Shown here in pieces: positions 21,551-29,660 of a stretch of 64,000 nt of DNA. The notes under the pieces are model-generated. The model did no database searches and was not told the origin of the DNA. It was given only the letters and a program-made list of their open reading frames with translations. The stretch spans positions 4,359,501-4,423,500 of the forward strand of contig CP107926.1 in NCBI GenBank assembly GCA_036015235.1, read 5' to 3'. The translations under genes and the position numbers were made by a program. Numbering within the stretch: the first letter of the stretch is position 1; each line of letters opens with the position of its first letter. The DNA is from Streptomyces sp. NBC_00433. GTDB lineage: Bacteria; Actinomycetota; Actinomycetes; Streptomycetales; Streptomycetaceae.

Positions 21551-22435
21551 CTACGGGTCGGCACCCGGCACCACCGGGCGGTCCGCCCGCAGCGCCGCGA
21601 ACAGCCGGTCGGCCGCCGGACGGCGCAGTTCGTCGCCGGGCGCGCCGACCCCGCGCACCTTCGCGTCGCCGCCCGCGGTGCCGCCCTTCGGAGCCACGGG
21701 CAGAGTGACCAGCGTCACTCCTCCGGCCGGCAGTCGGCGCAATGTGCCGGCCAGCTCGTACAGCGCGGGGAGCGAGCCGAGCCCGGGGTCCGCGGTGACG
21801 GCGGAGGTCGCGGTGTCCAGCAGCCCGAAGAGCCGCGCCGGGTGCGCGAGCGACCCGCCGCCCCCGGCCGTGCCGGCGAGCGCCCGCAGGAGCCCCCCGC
21901 GCGGGTCGCGGTCCGCTCCCCGCGTGTCGCCGACCGCGTCGGCGATCCGGCCGAAGCGGGGCGCGTCCACCACCAGGTGGTGGTCCACCCGCACCCCCGA
22001 CAGCTGCTCGAAGGCCCGGATGGAGCAGGCCGCGCCGCCGCTGCGGAAGGCGGCGGCGAAGGGCTCGTACGCGGCCGGAACGCTGCCGCCGCCGGGCCGG
22101 CGGCAGCCGGGGACGCTGACCCGCAGGTCGCGCGGCACCCCGACCGCGGCGGCCCGCGTGCGGTCGGCCGACAGGTGCAGCAGGACGGCGGCGTCCCGGC
22201 CGGCCGCCGCTCCCGCCGACGCGGAGGCGCCCTCCACGCCCATCACCAGGATGTTCCGCGCCCGCGGCACCAGGGCCGGCGGGCGCTGGGCCGCGTATTC
22301 GGCCAGCACCTTCTCCGCCGCGCTGTCGGTGGTGATGTTCGCGCTGAACTTGCGGTAGGAGGCGAGGCAGAGCCCGGCGGTGAGCACCAGCAGGAGGCCG
22401 GCGCCGATCGCCGTCCAGCGCAGCACCGCCCGCAT
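21551..22435 (-). CDS. LytR-CpsA-Psr (LCP)-like membrane protein, possibly degenerate
   Basis: A 294-residue protein with a single N-terminal membrane anchor (residues 8-27). Its extracellular domain keeps parts of the LCP pattern (DAAVLLHLSADRTRAAAVGVPRDLRVSVPG, VDHHLVVDAPRFGRIADAVG). LCP enzymes attach glycopolymers to peptidoglycan. The stretch after ADAVG, where family members carry the GGV..cv region and the conserved arginines of the RxRQ segment, is short and not recognisable. It may therefore be inactive or specialised. ATG 22435 has GGAGGAG upstream. Confidence 0.6.
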   Translation of the reverse strand: MRAVLRWTAIGAGLLLVLTAGLCLASYRKFSANITTDSAAEKVLAEYAAQRPPALVPRARNILVMGVEGASASAGAAAGRDAAVLLHLSADRTRAAAVGVPRDLRVSVPGCRRPGGGSVPAAYEPFAAAFRSGGAACSIRAFEQLSGVRVDHHLVVDAPRFGRIADAVGDTRGADRDPRGGLLRALAGTAGGGGSLAHPARLFGLLDTATSAVTADPGLGSLPALYELAGTLRRLPAGGVTLVTLPVAPKGGTAGGDAKVRGVGAPGDELRRPAADRLFAALRADRPVVPGADP

Positions 22436-22715
22436 GTCGCCGCTCCTCCCGCCGCTCGCCCCGTGGCCCCCGGACCGTCCGTCCACCACGAGGAGTCGGC
22501 CTCATCCGTATGTGTCACGTCCATATGTGTCACGGTCGCCCGGGTTTCAATCGGATCGGCGTGGCATAGATGAGGCGTGTGCGGCGCGCGACACAGATCA
22601 CCAGTGGTGCGGCTTTATGGCCTCCCCGATCCCGGGTAATCTCAGCCAGGACCGCATTAAGTTACCGCTTAGTATTCCAGTCACCGTTCACCGTGCGCAG
22701 GCCCGAGGAGCCCCC

Positions 22716-24971
22716 ATGCAACTCGCCGCGATCATCGTGTCGCTGGTCCTCACCGCGGTCGGCGTCGCGCTCATCAGCCTCGCCATCGCGCAGATCCACC
22801 GGTTCATCCGGCTCGGCGGGCCCGCACCCGCCGGCAGTCGCACCAACGACCCCCGGGCGCGTACGACGACGATGCTGCGGGAATTCGTCGGCCACACCCG
22901 GATGAACAAGTGGGGCGTCATCGGCGTCGCCCACTGGTTCGTCGCGGTCGGCTTCCTGACCCTGGGCCTGACGATCGTCAACGCCTACGGCCAGCTCTTC
23001 AAGGCCGACTGGATCCTGCCGGGGATCGGCACCTGGCTGCCGTACGAGGTCTACACCGAGTTCATCGCGACCCTCACCACCTTCGGCATCATCACGCTGA
23101 TCGTCATCCGGCTGCTGAACCTGCCCTCCCGGGCCGGCCGCAAGTCGCGCTTCGCGGGATCGACGGCCTGGCAGGCGTATTTCGTGGAGTACGTCGTCCT
23201 GGTCATCGGCCTGGCGATCATGACGCTGCGCGGCCTCGAAGGCGCCCTGCACGGCGTGGACCACTACGAGGCCGCGTACTTCGCCTCGTACCCGCTCGTC
23301 GCGGGCTTCCGCGGGCTGAGCACCCAGACGCTGCAGAACCTCGTCTACGCCACCGCCATGGTCAAGCTGAGCGTCACCATGATCTGGGCCATCGTGCTCG
23401 GCCTGAACACCGACATGGGCGTCGCCTGGCACCGCTTCCTGGCCTTCTTCAACATCTGGTTCAAGCGCGACGCCCACGGCCGGGTCGCGCTCGGCGCCCT
23501 CCAGCCGATGACCAGCAACGGTGTGCCGATCGACTTCGAGGACCCCGGCGAGGACGACGTCTTCGGCGTCTCCCAGGTCGAGCAGTTCTCCTGGAAGGGC
23601 ATCCTCGACTTCTCCACCTGCACCGAGTGCGGCCGCTGCCAGTCGCAGTGCCCGGCATGGAACACGGGCAAGCCGCTGTCCCCCAAGCTGCTGATCATGT
23701 CGCTGCGCGACCACGCCCACGCCAAGGCGCCCTACCTGCTGGCAGGCGGCGGCAAGAACGCCGAGGGCGAGGAGCAGGCGACGCCCGAGCAGCTCGCCGG
23801 CGTCCCCGCCGCGGCCCTCGCCGAGGCCGAGCGCCCGCTCATCGGCACGGCCGAGGAGAACGGCGTCATCGACCCGGACGTCCTGTGGTCCTGCACCACC
23901 TGCGGCGCCTGCGTCGAGCAGTGCCCGGTCGACATCGAGCACATCGACCACATCATCGACATGCGCCGCTACCAGGTGATGATCGAGTCGTCCTTCCCGT
24001 CGGAGGCCGGCACGATGCTCAAGAACCTGGAGAAGAAGGGCAACCCCTGGGGCCTGCCCAAGAAGCAGCGGCTGGCCTGGGTCAAGGAGGTCGACTTCGA
24101 GGTCCCGGTCGTCGGCGAGGACGTCGAGGACCTGACCGAGGTCGAGTACCTGTACTGGGTCGGCTGCGCCGGCTCGCTGGAGGACCGGGCGAAGAAGACC
24201 ACCAAGGCCTTCGCGGAACTGCTGCACATCGCCGGCGTCGACTTCGCCATCATGGGCGGCGAGGAGAACTGCACCGGGGACTCACCCCGGCGCCTGGGCA
24301 ACGAGTTCCTCTTCCAGCAGCTCGGCATGGAGAACGTCGCCATGCTCAACATGGCCTTCGGCGAGGACGACGAGGACCCCGCCACCCGCAAGCCGCGCTC
24401 CGCGAAGAAGATCGTCGCGACCTGCCCGCACTGCTTCAACACCATCGCCAACGAATATCCGCAGCTCGGCGGCGAATACGAGGTCATCCACCACACCCAG
24501 CTGCTGCAAACCCTGGTCGACGAGGGCCGCCTCGTCCCGGTCACCCCGGTCGAGGGCCTCATCACCTACCACGACCCCTGCTACCTGGGCCGGCACAACA
24601 AGGTCTACACACCGCCGCGGGAGATCATCGCCAAGGTGCCCGGCCTGCGCAGCGAGGAGATGCACCGGCACAAGGACCGCGGCTTCTGCTGCGGCGCCGG
24701 CGGCGCCCGGATGTGGATGGAGGAGCGGATCGGCAAGCGCATCAACAACGAGCGGGTCGACGAGGCGCTGTCCCTCAACCCGGACATCGTCTCGACCGCC
24801 TGCCCGTTCTGCCTGGTGATGCTCACCGACTCCATCAACGGCAAGAAGAACGACGGCCAGGCGAAGGAGTCGCTCCAGGTGGTCGATGTGGCGCAGCTGC
24901 TGCTCGACTCCGTCCGCACCCCGGCCGCGGCGGTCACCGCCGACGCGAGCGCGGAGGCCGCCGCCGGCTGA
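22716..24971 (+). CDS. Membrane-anchored Fe-S oxidoreductase (heterodisulfide reductase-like)
   Basis: A 751-residue protein with an N-terminal membrane region of about six helices (residues 5-240). This is followed by two 4Fe-4S motifs (CTECGRCQSQCP and CTTCGACVEQCP) and two C-terminal CCG domains (CVGC/CAGS region, CPHCFNT, HDPCYLGRHN, GFCCGAGGARMW, CPFCLVM). The architecture matches actinobacterial Fe-S-binding oxidoreductases related to HdrD or GlpC, which pass electrons between the membrane pool and a soluble dehydrogenase. The partner is not encoded here. ATG 22716 follows GAGGAG. Confidence 0.88.
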   Translation: MQLAAIIVSLVLTAVGVALISLAIAQIHRFIRLGGPAPAGSRTNDPRARTTTMLREFVGHTRMNKWGVIGVAHWFVAVGFLTLGLTIVNAYGQLFKADWILPGIGTWLPYEVYTEFIATLTTFGIITLIVIRLLNLPSRAGRKSRFAGSTAWQAYFVEYVVLVIGLAIMTLRGLEGALHGVDHYEAAYFASYPLVAGFRGLSTQTLQNLVYATAMVKLSVTMIWAIVLGLNTDMGVAWHRFLAFFNIWFKRDAHGRVALGALQPMTSNGVPIDFEDPGEDDVFGVSQVEQFSWKGILDFSTCTECGRCQSQCPAWNTGKPLSPKLLIMSLRDHAHAKAPYLLAGGGKNAEGEEQATPEQLAGVPAAALAEAERPLIGTAEENGVIDPDVLWSCTTCGACVEQCPVDIEHIDHIIDMRRYQVMIESSFPSEAGTMLKNLEKKGNPWGLPKKQRLAWVKEVDFEVPVVGEDVEDLTEVEYLYWVGCAGSLEDRAKKTTKAFAELLHIAGVDFAIMGGEENCTGDSPRRLGNEFLFQQLGMENVAMLNMAFGEDDEDPATRKPRSAKKIVATCPHCFNTIANEYPQLGGEYEVIHHTQLLQTLVDEGRLVPVTPVEGLITYHDPCYLGRHNKVYTPPREIIAKVPGLRSEEMHRHKDRGFCCGAGGARMWMEERIGKRINNERVDEALSLNPDIVSTACPFCLVMLTDSINGKKNDGQAKESLQVVDVAQLLLDSVRTPAAAVTADASAEAAAG

Positions 24972-25111
24972 CGCCCCGCCCCGGGCCGTCCCCGGGGCCG
25001 TCCCCCGGCCCCTCAGGGCGCCGCCGCGACGTGTCACAGGTTGGCAGCAAAGCGGCGCCCGGGGCGGGCTGCCAGGGCCTGGGGCGGCGGGGAGCGGGTA
25101 CGTTCGAAGGC

Positions 25112-25924
25112 GTGGCTGGATTCGAGAACCGACGAGGACAGGACCCGAACGTACCGGGCGGCTACCCGCCCGGGTACGGGCAGTACGCGCCTTCCGGCGA
25201 CCCCGGGCAGCATGCCCAGCCGCCCGCGTACGGCCAGCCGCCGGCCTACGACGACGCTCCCGGCCACACCCGGGCGTTCACGATGGGCGAGCCCGCGCAG
25301 CTCGCGGACCCGTACGCGTACGGCTCCCCCGACGACAATGTGGCGACGTACCGCGCCGGCCAGGCCAGCGCCCCGCCGGCCGGCCCGCGCCTGCACTGGA
25401 AGCAGCTCCTCAGCGGCATCCTGCTGCGTCCCGGCCGCACCTTCTGGCAGATGCGCGACCACACCGTGTGGGGCCCCGCGCTCACCGTGACCTTCCTCTA
25501 CGGCCTGTTCGCCGTCTTCGGCTTCGACTCGGCCCGCAAGGACGTCCTCGACGCGAACCTGTCCTCCAGCGTCCCGTGGGTCGTCACCACGGCCATCGCC
25601 GTCACCCTGTCCGGCCTGACCCTGGGCGCGGTCACCAACGCCCTGGCCCGCCAGCTCGGCGGCGACGGCGCCTGGGCGCCGACCATCGGCCTGGCCCTGC
25701 TGATCACGTCCCTCACCGACGCCCCGCGGCTCCTCTTCGCCCTCTTCCTGGGCGGCGGCAACAGCTTCGTCCAACTCCTGGGCTGGCTCACCTGGCTGGC
25801 GTGCGCGGCGCTGATGATGTCGATGGTCGGCAAGTCCCACGACCTGCCGTGGCACAGGGCGCTGGGGGCGTCGTCGATCCAGCTGGTGGCGCTGCTGATG
25901 CTCTTCAAGCTGCCGCTGATCTGA
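25112..25924 (+). CDS. Yip1 family membrane protein
   Basis: A 270-residue protein. The first 100 residues are Gly/Tyr/Pro-rich and disordered (GGYPPGYGQYAPSG). The rest is a Yip1-like domain starting LLSGILLRPGRTFWQMRDH, with five hydrophobic segments. The function is unknown in bacteria. GTG at 25112 (VAGFENRRG) is the only convincing start. Confidence 0.82.
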   Translation: MAGFENRRGQDPNVPGGYPPGYGQYAPSGDPGQHAQPPAYGQPPAYDDAPGHTRAFTMGEPAQLADPYAYGSPDDNVATYRAGQASAPPAGPRLHWKQLLSGILLRPGRTFWQMRDHTVWGPALTVTFLYGLFAVFGFDSARKDVLDANLSSSVPWVVTTAIAVTLSGLTLGAVTNALARQLGGDGAWAPTIGLALLITSLTDAPRLLFALFLGGGNSFVQLLGWLTWLACAALMMSMVGKSHDLPWHRALGASSIQLVALLMLFKLPLI

Positions 25925-25998
25925 GGGCACGGGTCCGGTGTCCGGGCGCGCTAGGAACGTACAAGACACGTACCGCCCGCGCCCCGCAGTCTGGGGCC

Positions 25999-26415
25999 AT
26001 GACCACAGCTTTCGATACGAAGATCGCCGTGCTGCTGCGGGAGGACCTGGAGCCGTGGCAGCGGCTGAACGTGACGGCGTTCCTGGTGAGCGGCCTGGGC
26101 ACACAGCTGCCCGAAGTCATCGGTGAGCCCTACGAAGACGCCGACGGCACCCCGTACCTGCCGATGTTCCGCCAGCCGGTGCTGGTCTTCGAAGGCGGCA
26201 AGGACGTCCTGACCGCCGCGCACACCCGGGCGCTGTCCCGCGTCCTGCCCAGCGCGGTCTTCACCGCCGACCTCTTCGCCACCGGCAACGACGCCGACAA
26301 CCGCGCCGCCGTCCGCGCCGTCCCGACCGCCGGCCTCGACCTGGTGGGCCTGGCCGTCTACGGCCCGCGCAACGCCGTCGACAAGACCCTCAAGGGCGCC
26401 CGCATGCACCCCTGA
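25999..26415 (+). CDS. DUF2000 domain-containing protein
   Basis: A 138-residue protein of the DUF2000 family, a peptidyl-tRNA-hydrolase-like fold of unknown role. Recognisable segments are FDTKIAVLLREDLEPWQRLNVTAFLVSGLG, LPMFRQPVLVFEG and the C-terminal DLVGLAVYGPRNAVDKTLKGARMHP. It is convergent with dcd, and their stop codons lie in one short palindrome. Confidence 0.85.
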   Translation: MTTAFDTKIAVLLREDLEPWQRLNVTAFLVSGLGTQLPEVIGEPYEDADGTPYLPMFRQPVLVFEGGKDVLTAAHTRALSRVLPSAVFTADLFATGNDADNRAAVRAVPTAGLDLVGLAVYGPRNAVDKTLKGARMHP

Positions 26416-26430
26416 GGCCCTGGGGCCTCA
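26413..26430. terminator. Palindrome carrying both stop codons of convergent genes
   Basis: TGAGGCCctggGGCCTCA contains the TGA of the DUF2000 gene on the plus strand and the TGA of dcd on the minus strand. It can form a short hairpin in either transcript. Confidence 0.65.
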
Positions 26431-27003
26431 CACCTGGGTGCGGTGGAAGTTCAGATACGACCTGGAGGCGGTCGGCCCGCGCTGCCCCTGGTAGCGCGAG
26501 CCGTACTGCTGCGACCCGTAAGGGAATTCGGCCGGGGACGTCAGCCGGAACAGGCACAGCTGCCCGATCTTCATCCCCGGCCACAACTTGATCGGCAGCG
26601 TCGCCACATTCGACAGCTCCAGCGTGACATGCCCGGAGAACCCCGGGTCGATGAACCCGGCCGTCGAATGCGTCAGCAGCCCGAGCCGCCCCAGACTCGA
26701 CTTCCCCTCCAGCCGCGACGCCACATCGTCCGGCAGCGTGATGACCTCGTACGTCGAGGCCAGCACGAACTCCCCGGGATGCAGGATGAAGGCGTCGTCC
26801 CCGTCCGGCTCCACCAGCCGCGTCAGATCCCGCTGCTCGACCGCAGGATCGATGTGCGGATACCGGTGGTTCTCGAACACCCGGAAGAACCGGTCCAGGC
26901 GCACATCAATGCTCGACGGCTGCACCATCGACGGCTCGTACGGGTCGACGCGCACGCGCCCGTTGTCGATTTCGGTCCGGATGTCCTTGTCTGAGAGAAG
27001 CAC
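26428..27003 (-). CDS. dcd: dCTP deaminase
   Basis: A 191-residue enzyme converting dCTP to dUTP for dTMP synthesis; some actinobacterial members are bifunctional and yield dUMP. The motifs [16 protein letters not shown], the central [33 protein letters not shown] and the C-terminal [15 protein letters not shown] are diagnostic. The conserved catalytic Glu lies in that central GFxGxxTLE block. Actinobacterial bifunctional members have the same length, so I cannot choose between the two activities. Confidence 0.95.
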   Translation of the reverse strand: MLLSDKDIRTEIDNGRVRVDPYEPSMVQPSSIDVRLDRFFRVFENHRYPHIDPAVEQRDLTRLVEPDGDDAFILHPGEFVLASTYEVITLPDDVASRLEGKSSLGRLGLLTHSTAGFIDPGFSGHVTLELSNVATLPIKLWPGMKIGQLCLFRLTSPAEFPYGSQQYGSRYQGQRGPTASRSYLNFHRTQV

Positions 27004-27025
27004 GGAACGACCCTAACCCCTGCGG

Positions 27026-27199
27026 CTACTTCCCCCCGCTGGCCCCTTCCCCCACCGGCACGGCATGCCGCAGCCGCGCGCACCTGGGACACCTGACCAA
27101 CCGCCCCGGCCCCAACCGCTGCACCCCCAACTGCTGCAACGGAAACACCCCGGTGGTGAACACATGCCCCTCCGCACAACGAACGACAGTGCGCTCCAT
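27026..27199 (-). CDS. Small zinc-ribbon-like protein
   Basis: A 57-residue protein starting MERTVVRCAEGHVFTTG. A Cys-x3-His followed by CPRCARLRH gives a four-ligand zinc-ribbon pattern, which I have seen in conserved Streptomyces small proteins next to tRNA genes. The function is unknown. ATG 27199 gives the compact form; an upstream ATG at 27232 would add 11 residues. Confidence 0.6.
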   Translation of the reverse strand: MERTVVRCAEGHVFTTGVFPLQQLGVQRLGPGRLVRCPRCARLRHAVPVGEGASGGK

Positions 27200-27245
27200 G
27201 AAGCCCCTTCCCCAACTCCGCGTGGCCGACAAACCCCCACATTAG

Positions 27246-27312
27246 GTGATCCCCCACCCCACCCCCCGCCAGCCACACCGCCCCCCACTCCCCACCAACC
27301 CCCCGCCCCACC
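27246..27312 (-). other. G-quadruplex-prone tract
   Basis: On the minus strand this stretch has at least six runs of four to six G separated by one to five bases. It is a dense G4-forming pattern just upstream of the zinc-ribbon gene and of tRNA-Gly. No gene is encoded in it. Confidence 0.6.
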
Positions 27313-27359
27313 GGTACGTAGGGTAGAGTGTCCCCGAAGCGCCCTCCGGGGGCTTTTTC

Positions 27360-27430
27360 GCGGATGTAGTTTAATGGTAGAACATGAGCTTCCCAAGCTC
27401 AGAGCGCGGGTTCGATTCCCGTCATCCGCT
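27360..27430 (+). tRNA. tRNA-Gly (anticodon CCC)
   Basis: A 71-nt cloverleaf: acceptor GCGGATG pairs with CATCCGC, the anticodon loop TTCCCAA is closed by TGAGC/GCTCA, and the T-loop GGTTCGATTCC is canonical. The discriminator base T is followed by an encoded CCA at 27431-27433. A TAGAGT -10-like box lies upstream near 27324. The 3' half is the attachment site of the element that follows. Confidence 0.97.
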
Positions 27431-27433
27431 CCA
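27390..27433 (+). repeat. attL: 44-bp direct repeat in the tRNA-Gly 3' end
   Basis: Forty-four bases from the anticodon loop to the encoded CCA are repeated without mismatch at 62232-62275. Integration keeps the tRNA intact on this side. Confidence 0.95.
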
Positions 27434-27438
27434 CAAAG

Positions 27439-27466
27439 AAGGCCCAGGTCAATGACCCGGGCCTTT
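27439..27466 (+). terminator. Terminator downstream of tRNA-Gly
   Basis: AAGGCCCaGGTC aat GACCcGGGCCTT is a nearly perfect stem followed by TGTTG. It belongs to the element side of attL. A different, stronger terminator follows attR and was probably the original one. Confidence 0.75.
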
Positions 27467-27504
27467 GTTGTTGTCCAGACCAATTCGATGGCCGTGTGCC
27501 ATAT

Positions 27505-27743
27505 CCGTGCCATTGGACCTGGAATTCCGGGGCACGGGCGGGCCGCGTGACCGCAGTTGACCGGCGCTGGCCGGGATTGACCAGATGGCGAGACGCATTT
27601 TCAGTGACCTGCGTCACGTCGGAGCGCGGGCTTTGCCCATGCAACTCCCGATATATCTCCCAGTTTTCAGCGAGAAGACCCCTGAAAACACCCGCTGCCA
27701 CCCAGCGAAGCGACAGCGAGCTGGCCGTGCCACCGCCGTGCCA
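27505..27743. repeat. Candidate integrase arm-type sites near attL
   Basis: CCGTGCCA occurs three times, at 27505-27512, 27725-27732 and 27736-27743, with a related GCCGTGTGCCA at 27491-27501. Direct repeats inside the element close to the crossover site are typical of arm sites for tyrosine integrases. No integrase gene lies next to them, which is unusual. Confidence 0.45.
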
Positions 27744-27802
27744 CAGAGGCCCCCTGATGGGCCTGGGACGCGTGCCCTGTCCGGCTCCTAGGCTGTGCTG
27801 CC

Positions 27803-28324
27803 ATGGGGAACAAGCTCACGCACGAGGGCGACGCCTTCATCAACTTCCGGGACTACAAGTTCCGCGGTGCCAAGTCGCATTGCTTCAGTTGGGTCAGCGT
27901 CAAGCATCTGAGGCTCCCCCCAGACGCTGTCAGCGATGAGGAGTTGCTCACCGCACTCGTCGGTCATGAACAGTTCCGGGACGACTACGCAGGCGGTGGA
28001 GTGCTGCCGGATGGACCCAGGCACGGCCCGTATTGGCTGAGGTCGGTCACCCCCGACGTCTACGAGACCGTCAGCTTGGAGAAAGGTATGCAGATCCTCC
28101 GGGAGTGGCTGAGCATGTTCGAGGACGCACCCGCCGAACTGGAGGCAGATCTGCAGCAGGAGGTGTTCGACCGCTTGGCCGCGGCTGACCACCTCTATTA
28201 CCTGGGCGAGCTCGGGGTCGAGGCCGTCCACGACTGGGGGCGTGTGCACGAGTACTTCCACGAATTCGTGCTCATCGACCGCTCGGCTGGACGGATCACA
28301 CTCCTCGTCGCGGCCGACGACTGA
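27803..28324 (+). CDS. Hypothetical protein, 173 residues
   Basis: I do not recognise this family. The protein is acidic and soluble, with a C-terminus rich in helices (LEADLQQEVFDRLAAADHLYYLGELG) ending in hydrophobic strands (HEFVLIDRSAGRITLLVAADD). TAGGCT at 27789-27794 lies eight bases before the ATG, so the transcript may be leaderless. It is the first gene inside attL, between the att site and the integrase, a position usually free of cargo. Next to it, on the other strand, is the gene ending at 28409. Confidence 0.6.
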   Translation: MGNKLTHEGDAFINFRDYKFRGAKSHCFSWVSVKHLRLPPDAVSDEELLTALVGHEQFRDDYAGGGVLPDGPRHGPYWLRSVTPDVYETVSLEKGMQILREWLSMFEDAPAELEADLQQEVFDRLAAADHLYYLGELGVEAVHDWGRVHEYFHEFVLIDRSAGRITLLVAADD

Positions 28325-28408
28325 TTCGACCGTCAGCGACCAAGCACACCCGCCTTGGCCTCCCTCGAACGTCTCCAACCGGCCTTGAGGCCAAGAGCCC
28401 TCCGACTG

Positions 28409-29560
28409 CTACTCGTCTGTGTCGGACTCGGCGTTCGCGCCGTAGGCATCGTTTGCTGCGAACGGGTGGACGAAGCGCCCTTCATTGAAAGGCACGAACC
28501 AGTCGTTGATGCCCATGGGTGCGATTCCCATGTGGGCGAAAGCGGGGTCCTCGTCGATTCCGTCGGCGGACGGCTCGTAGAGCCATTCGTGGTCCATGTC
28601 CTCGTAGACCTCGTCGGCGAAGGATTCGAGGGCTTGGCGTACCTGGTCGTCGAGGAGTCCGTACAGATCGGCGGTCACCTCGGCCTGGATGAGGAGCAGG
28701 CGCATGAGCAGCTCCTCGGCAACGCACGTCAGCTGCCCGAAGTGCGGCTGCGTGAGGCGGGCCGTCATGCAGACGGCCGTGGTGATCAGACGGCGTACGA
28801 AGAGCACGTCGTACTTGAGAACGTATCGTTCGGGCAGACCGTCGAGGACCATGAACACCTCGTCGCTCTCGGCGACGTTGGGCCCGTCGTTCGCCAACCG
28901 GTCGAGATCGGCGAACAGCTCGTCCACGAGAAGGTGGATGCCGTAGACGAGTGCGCCGGCCGCGATCTCAGCCGCTTCCTGGGTGACGAGCGACCCGTAT
29001 CCCTCCTCGTCCTCGTCTTCCTTGTCCTCGGTGTAGCCGAAGGAGTCGAGGGAGAAGGCATGCAGCTGAGTGCCCATGGCCCGCAGCTTGCTGCGCATCA
29101 CCTCCACTTCCGACTCGTCGAACTTCCCCGACACCGGCCCGGCTGGTGCTTCAAGATGCCGACGCGCGCGCTCGGCAGGGTCGGAGGGCGGTGCGTCCGG
29201 CCCGTCCGCTGCGTGAAGGCTCTCCTGGGCAAGGTCGGGGTGCAGTTCGACCTCGCACCGGGCGATCGTCCAATCCGCCAGCAGCTCAGTGCGCTCCAGC
29301 ACATCCGTCATCACCGCACGGACAGCCTCCTCGGCGAACTCCAACGTCGGCGCGTCCACCACCACGTTCACCAGGGCGCCCCCGGGATGTACGGCGATCA
29401 GGTGGTCGAGGACATCGACCTCCACGCCGTCCGGCCCGTCGACCGCATCCAGCGCATGGAGATGCCTCCCCAGCAGGTTGCCCACACCCTCCCGCTGAAG
29501 CGGGTCCAAGTCAGGAGCACCTGCCGGAATCTCCGATTCAACCGTCACTTCGTACGTCAC
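28409..29560 (-). CDS. Hypothetical protein, 383 residues
   Basis: Unrecognised. The first 150 residues look like a mixed alpha/beta domain (VEVDVLDHLIAVHPGGALVNVVVDAPTLEFAEEAV). A very acidic linker (EDKEDEDEEGYG) follows. The C-terminal half is helical with long amphipathic helices (LLMRLLLIQAEVTADLYGLLDDQVRQALESFADEV). There is no signal peptide or membrane segment. It lies between the hypothetical gene at 27803 and the integrase, and is the same strand as the integrase. I infer cargo rather than a mobility function. Confidence 0.6.
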   Translation of the reverse strand: MTYEVTVESEIPAGAPDLDPLQREGVGNLLGRHLHALDAVDGPDGVEVDVLDHLIAVHPGGALVNVVVDAPTLEFAEEAVRAVMTDVLERTELLADWTIARCEVELHPDLAQESLHAADGPDAPPSDPAERARRHLEAPAGPVSGKFDESEVEVMRSKLRAMGTQLHAFSLDSFGYTEDKEDEDEEGYGSLVTQEAAEIAAGALVYGIHLLVDELFADLDRLANDGPNVAESDEVFMVLDGLPERYVLKYDVLFVRRLITTAVCMTARLTQPHFGQLTCVAEELLMRLLLIQAEVTADLYGLLDDQVRQALESFADEVYEDMDHEWLYEPSADGIDEDPAFAHMGIAPMGINDWFVPFNEGRFVHPFAANDAYGANAESDTDE

Positions 29561-29660
29561 GCGCCCATCGTGCCGGACGCGTCAACCGTCCGGACCGGAT
29601 CGCGCCGACGCGGCGGCTGCAGCGGGATGAGCTGCTACAGCCGCCGCGATACGCCAGGTC

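Noticed and set aside
22910..25924. 1,004-codon frame linking the Fe-S oxidoreductase and Yip1
   Set aside because: The first 700 codons are an Arg-rich shadow of the oxidoreductase; only the final Yip1 segment from 25112 is real.
27336..27358. GAAGCGCCCTCCGGGGGCTTTTT hairpin just before tRNA-Gly as a terminator of an upstream gene
   Set aside because: The upstream gene is on the other strand, and the hairpin lies between the likely tRNA promoter and the tRNA, so its role is unclear and I do not annotate it as a terminator.
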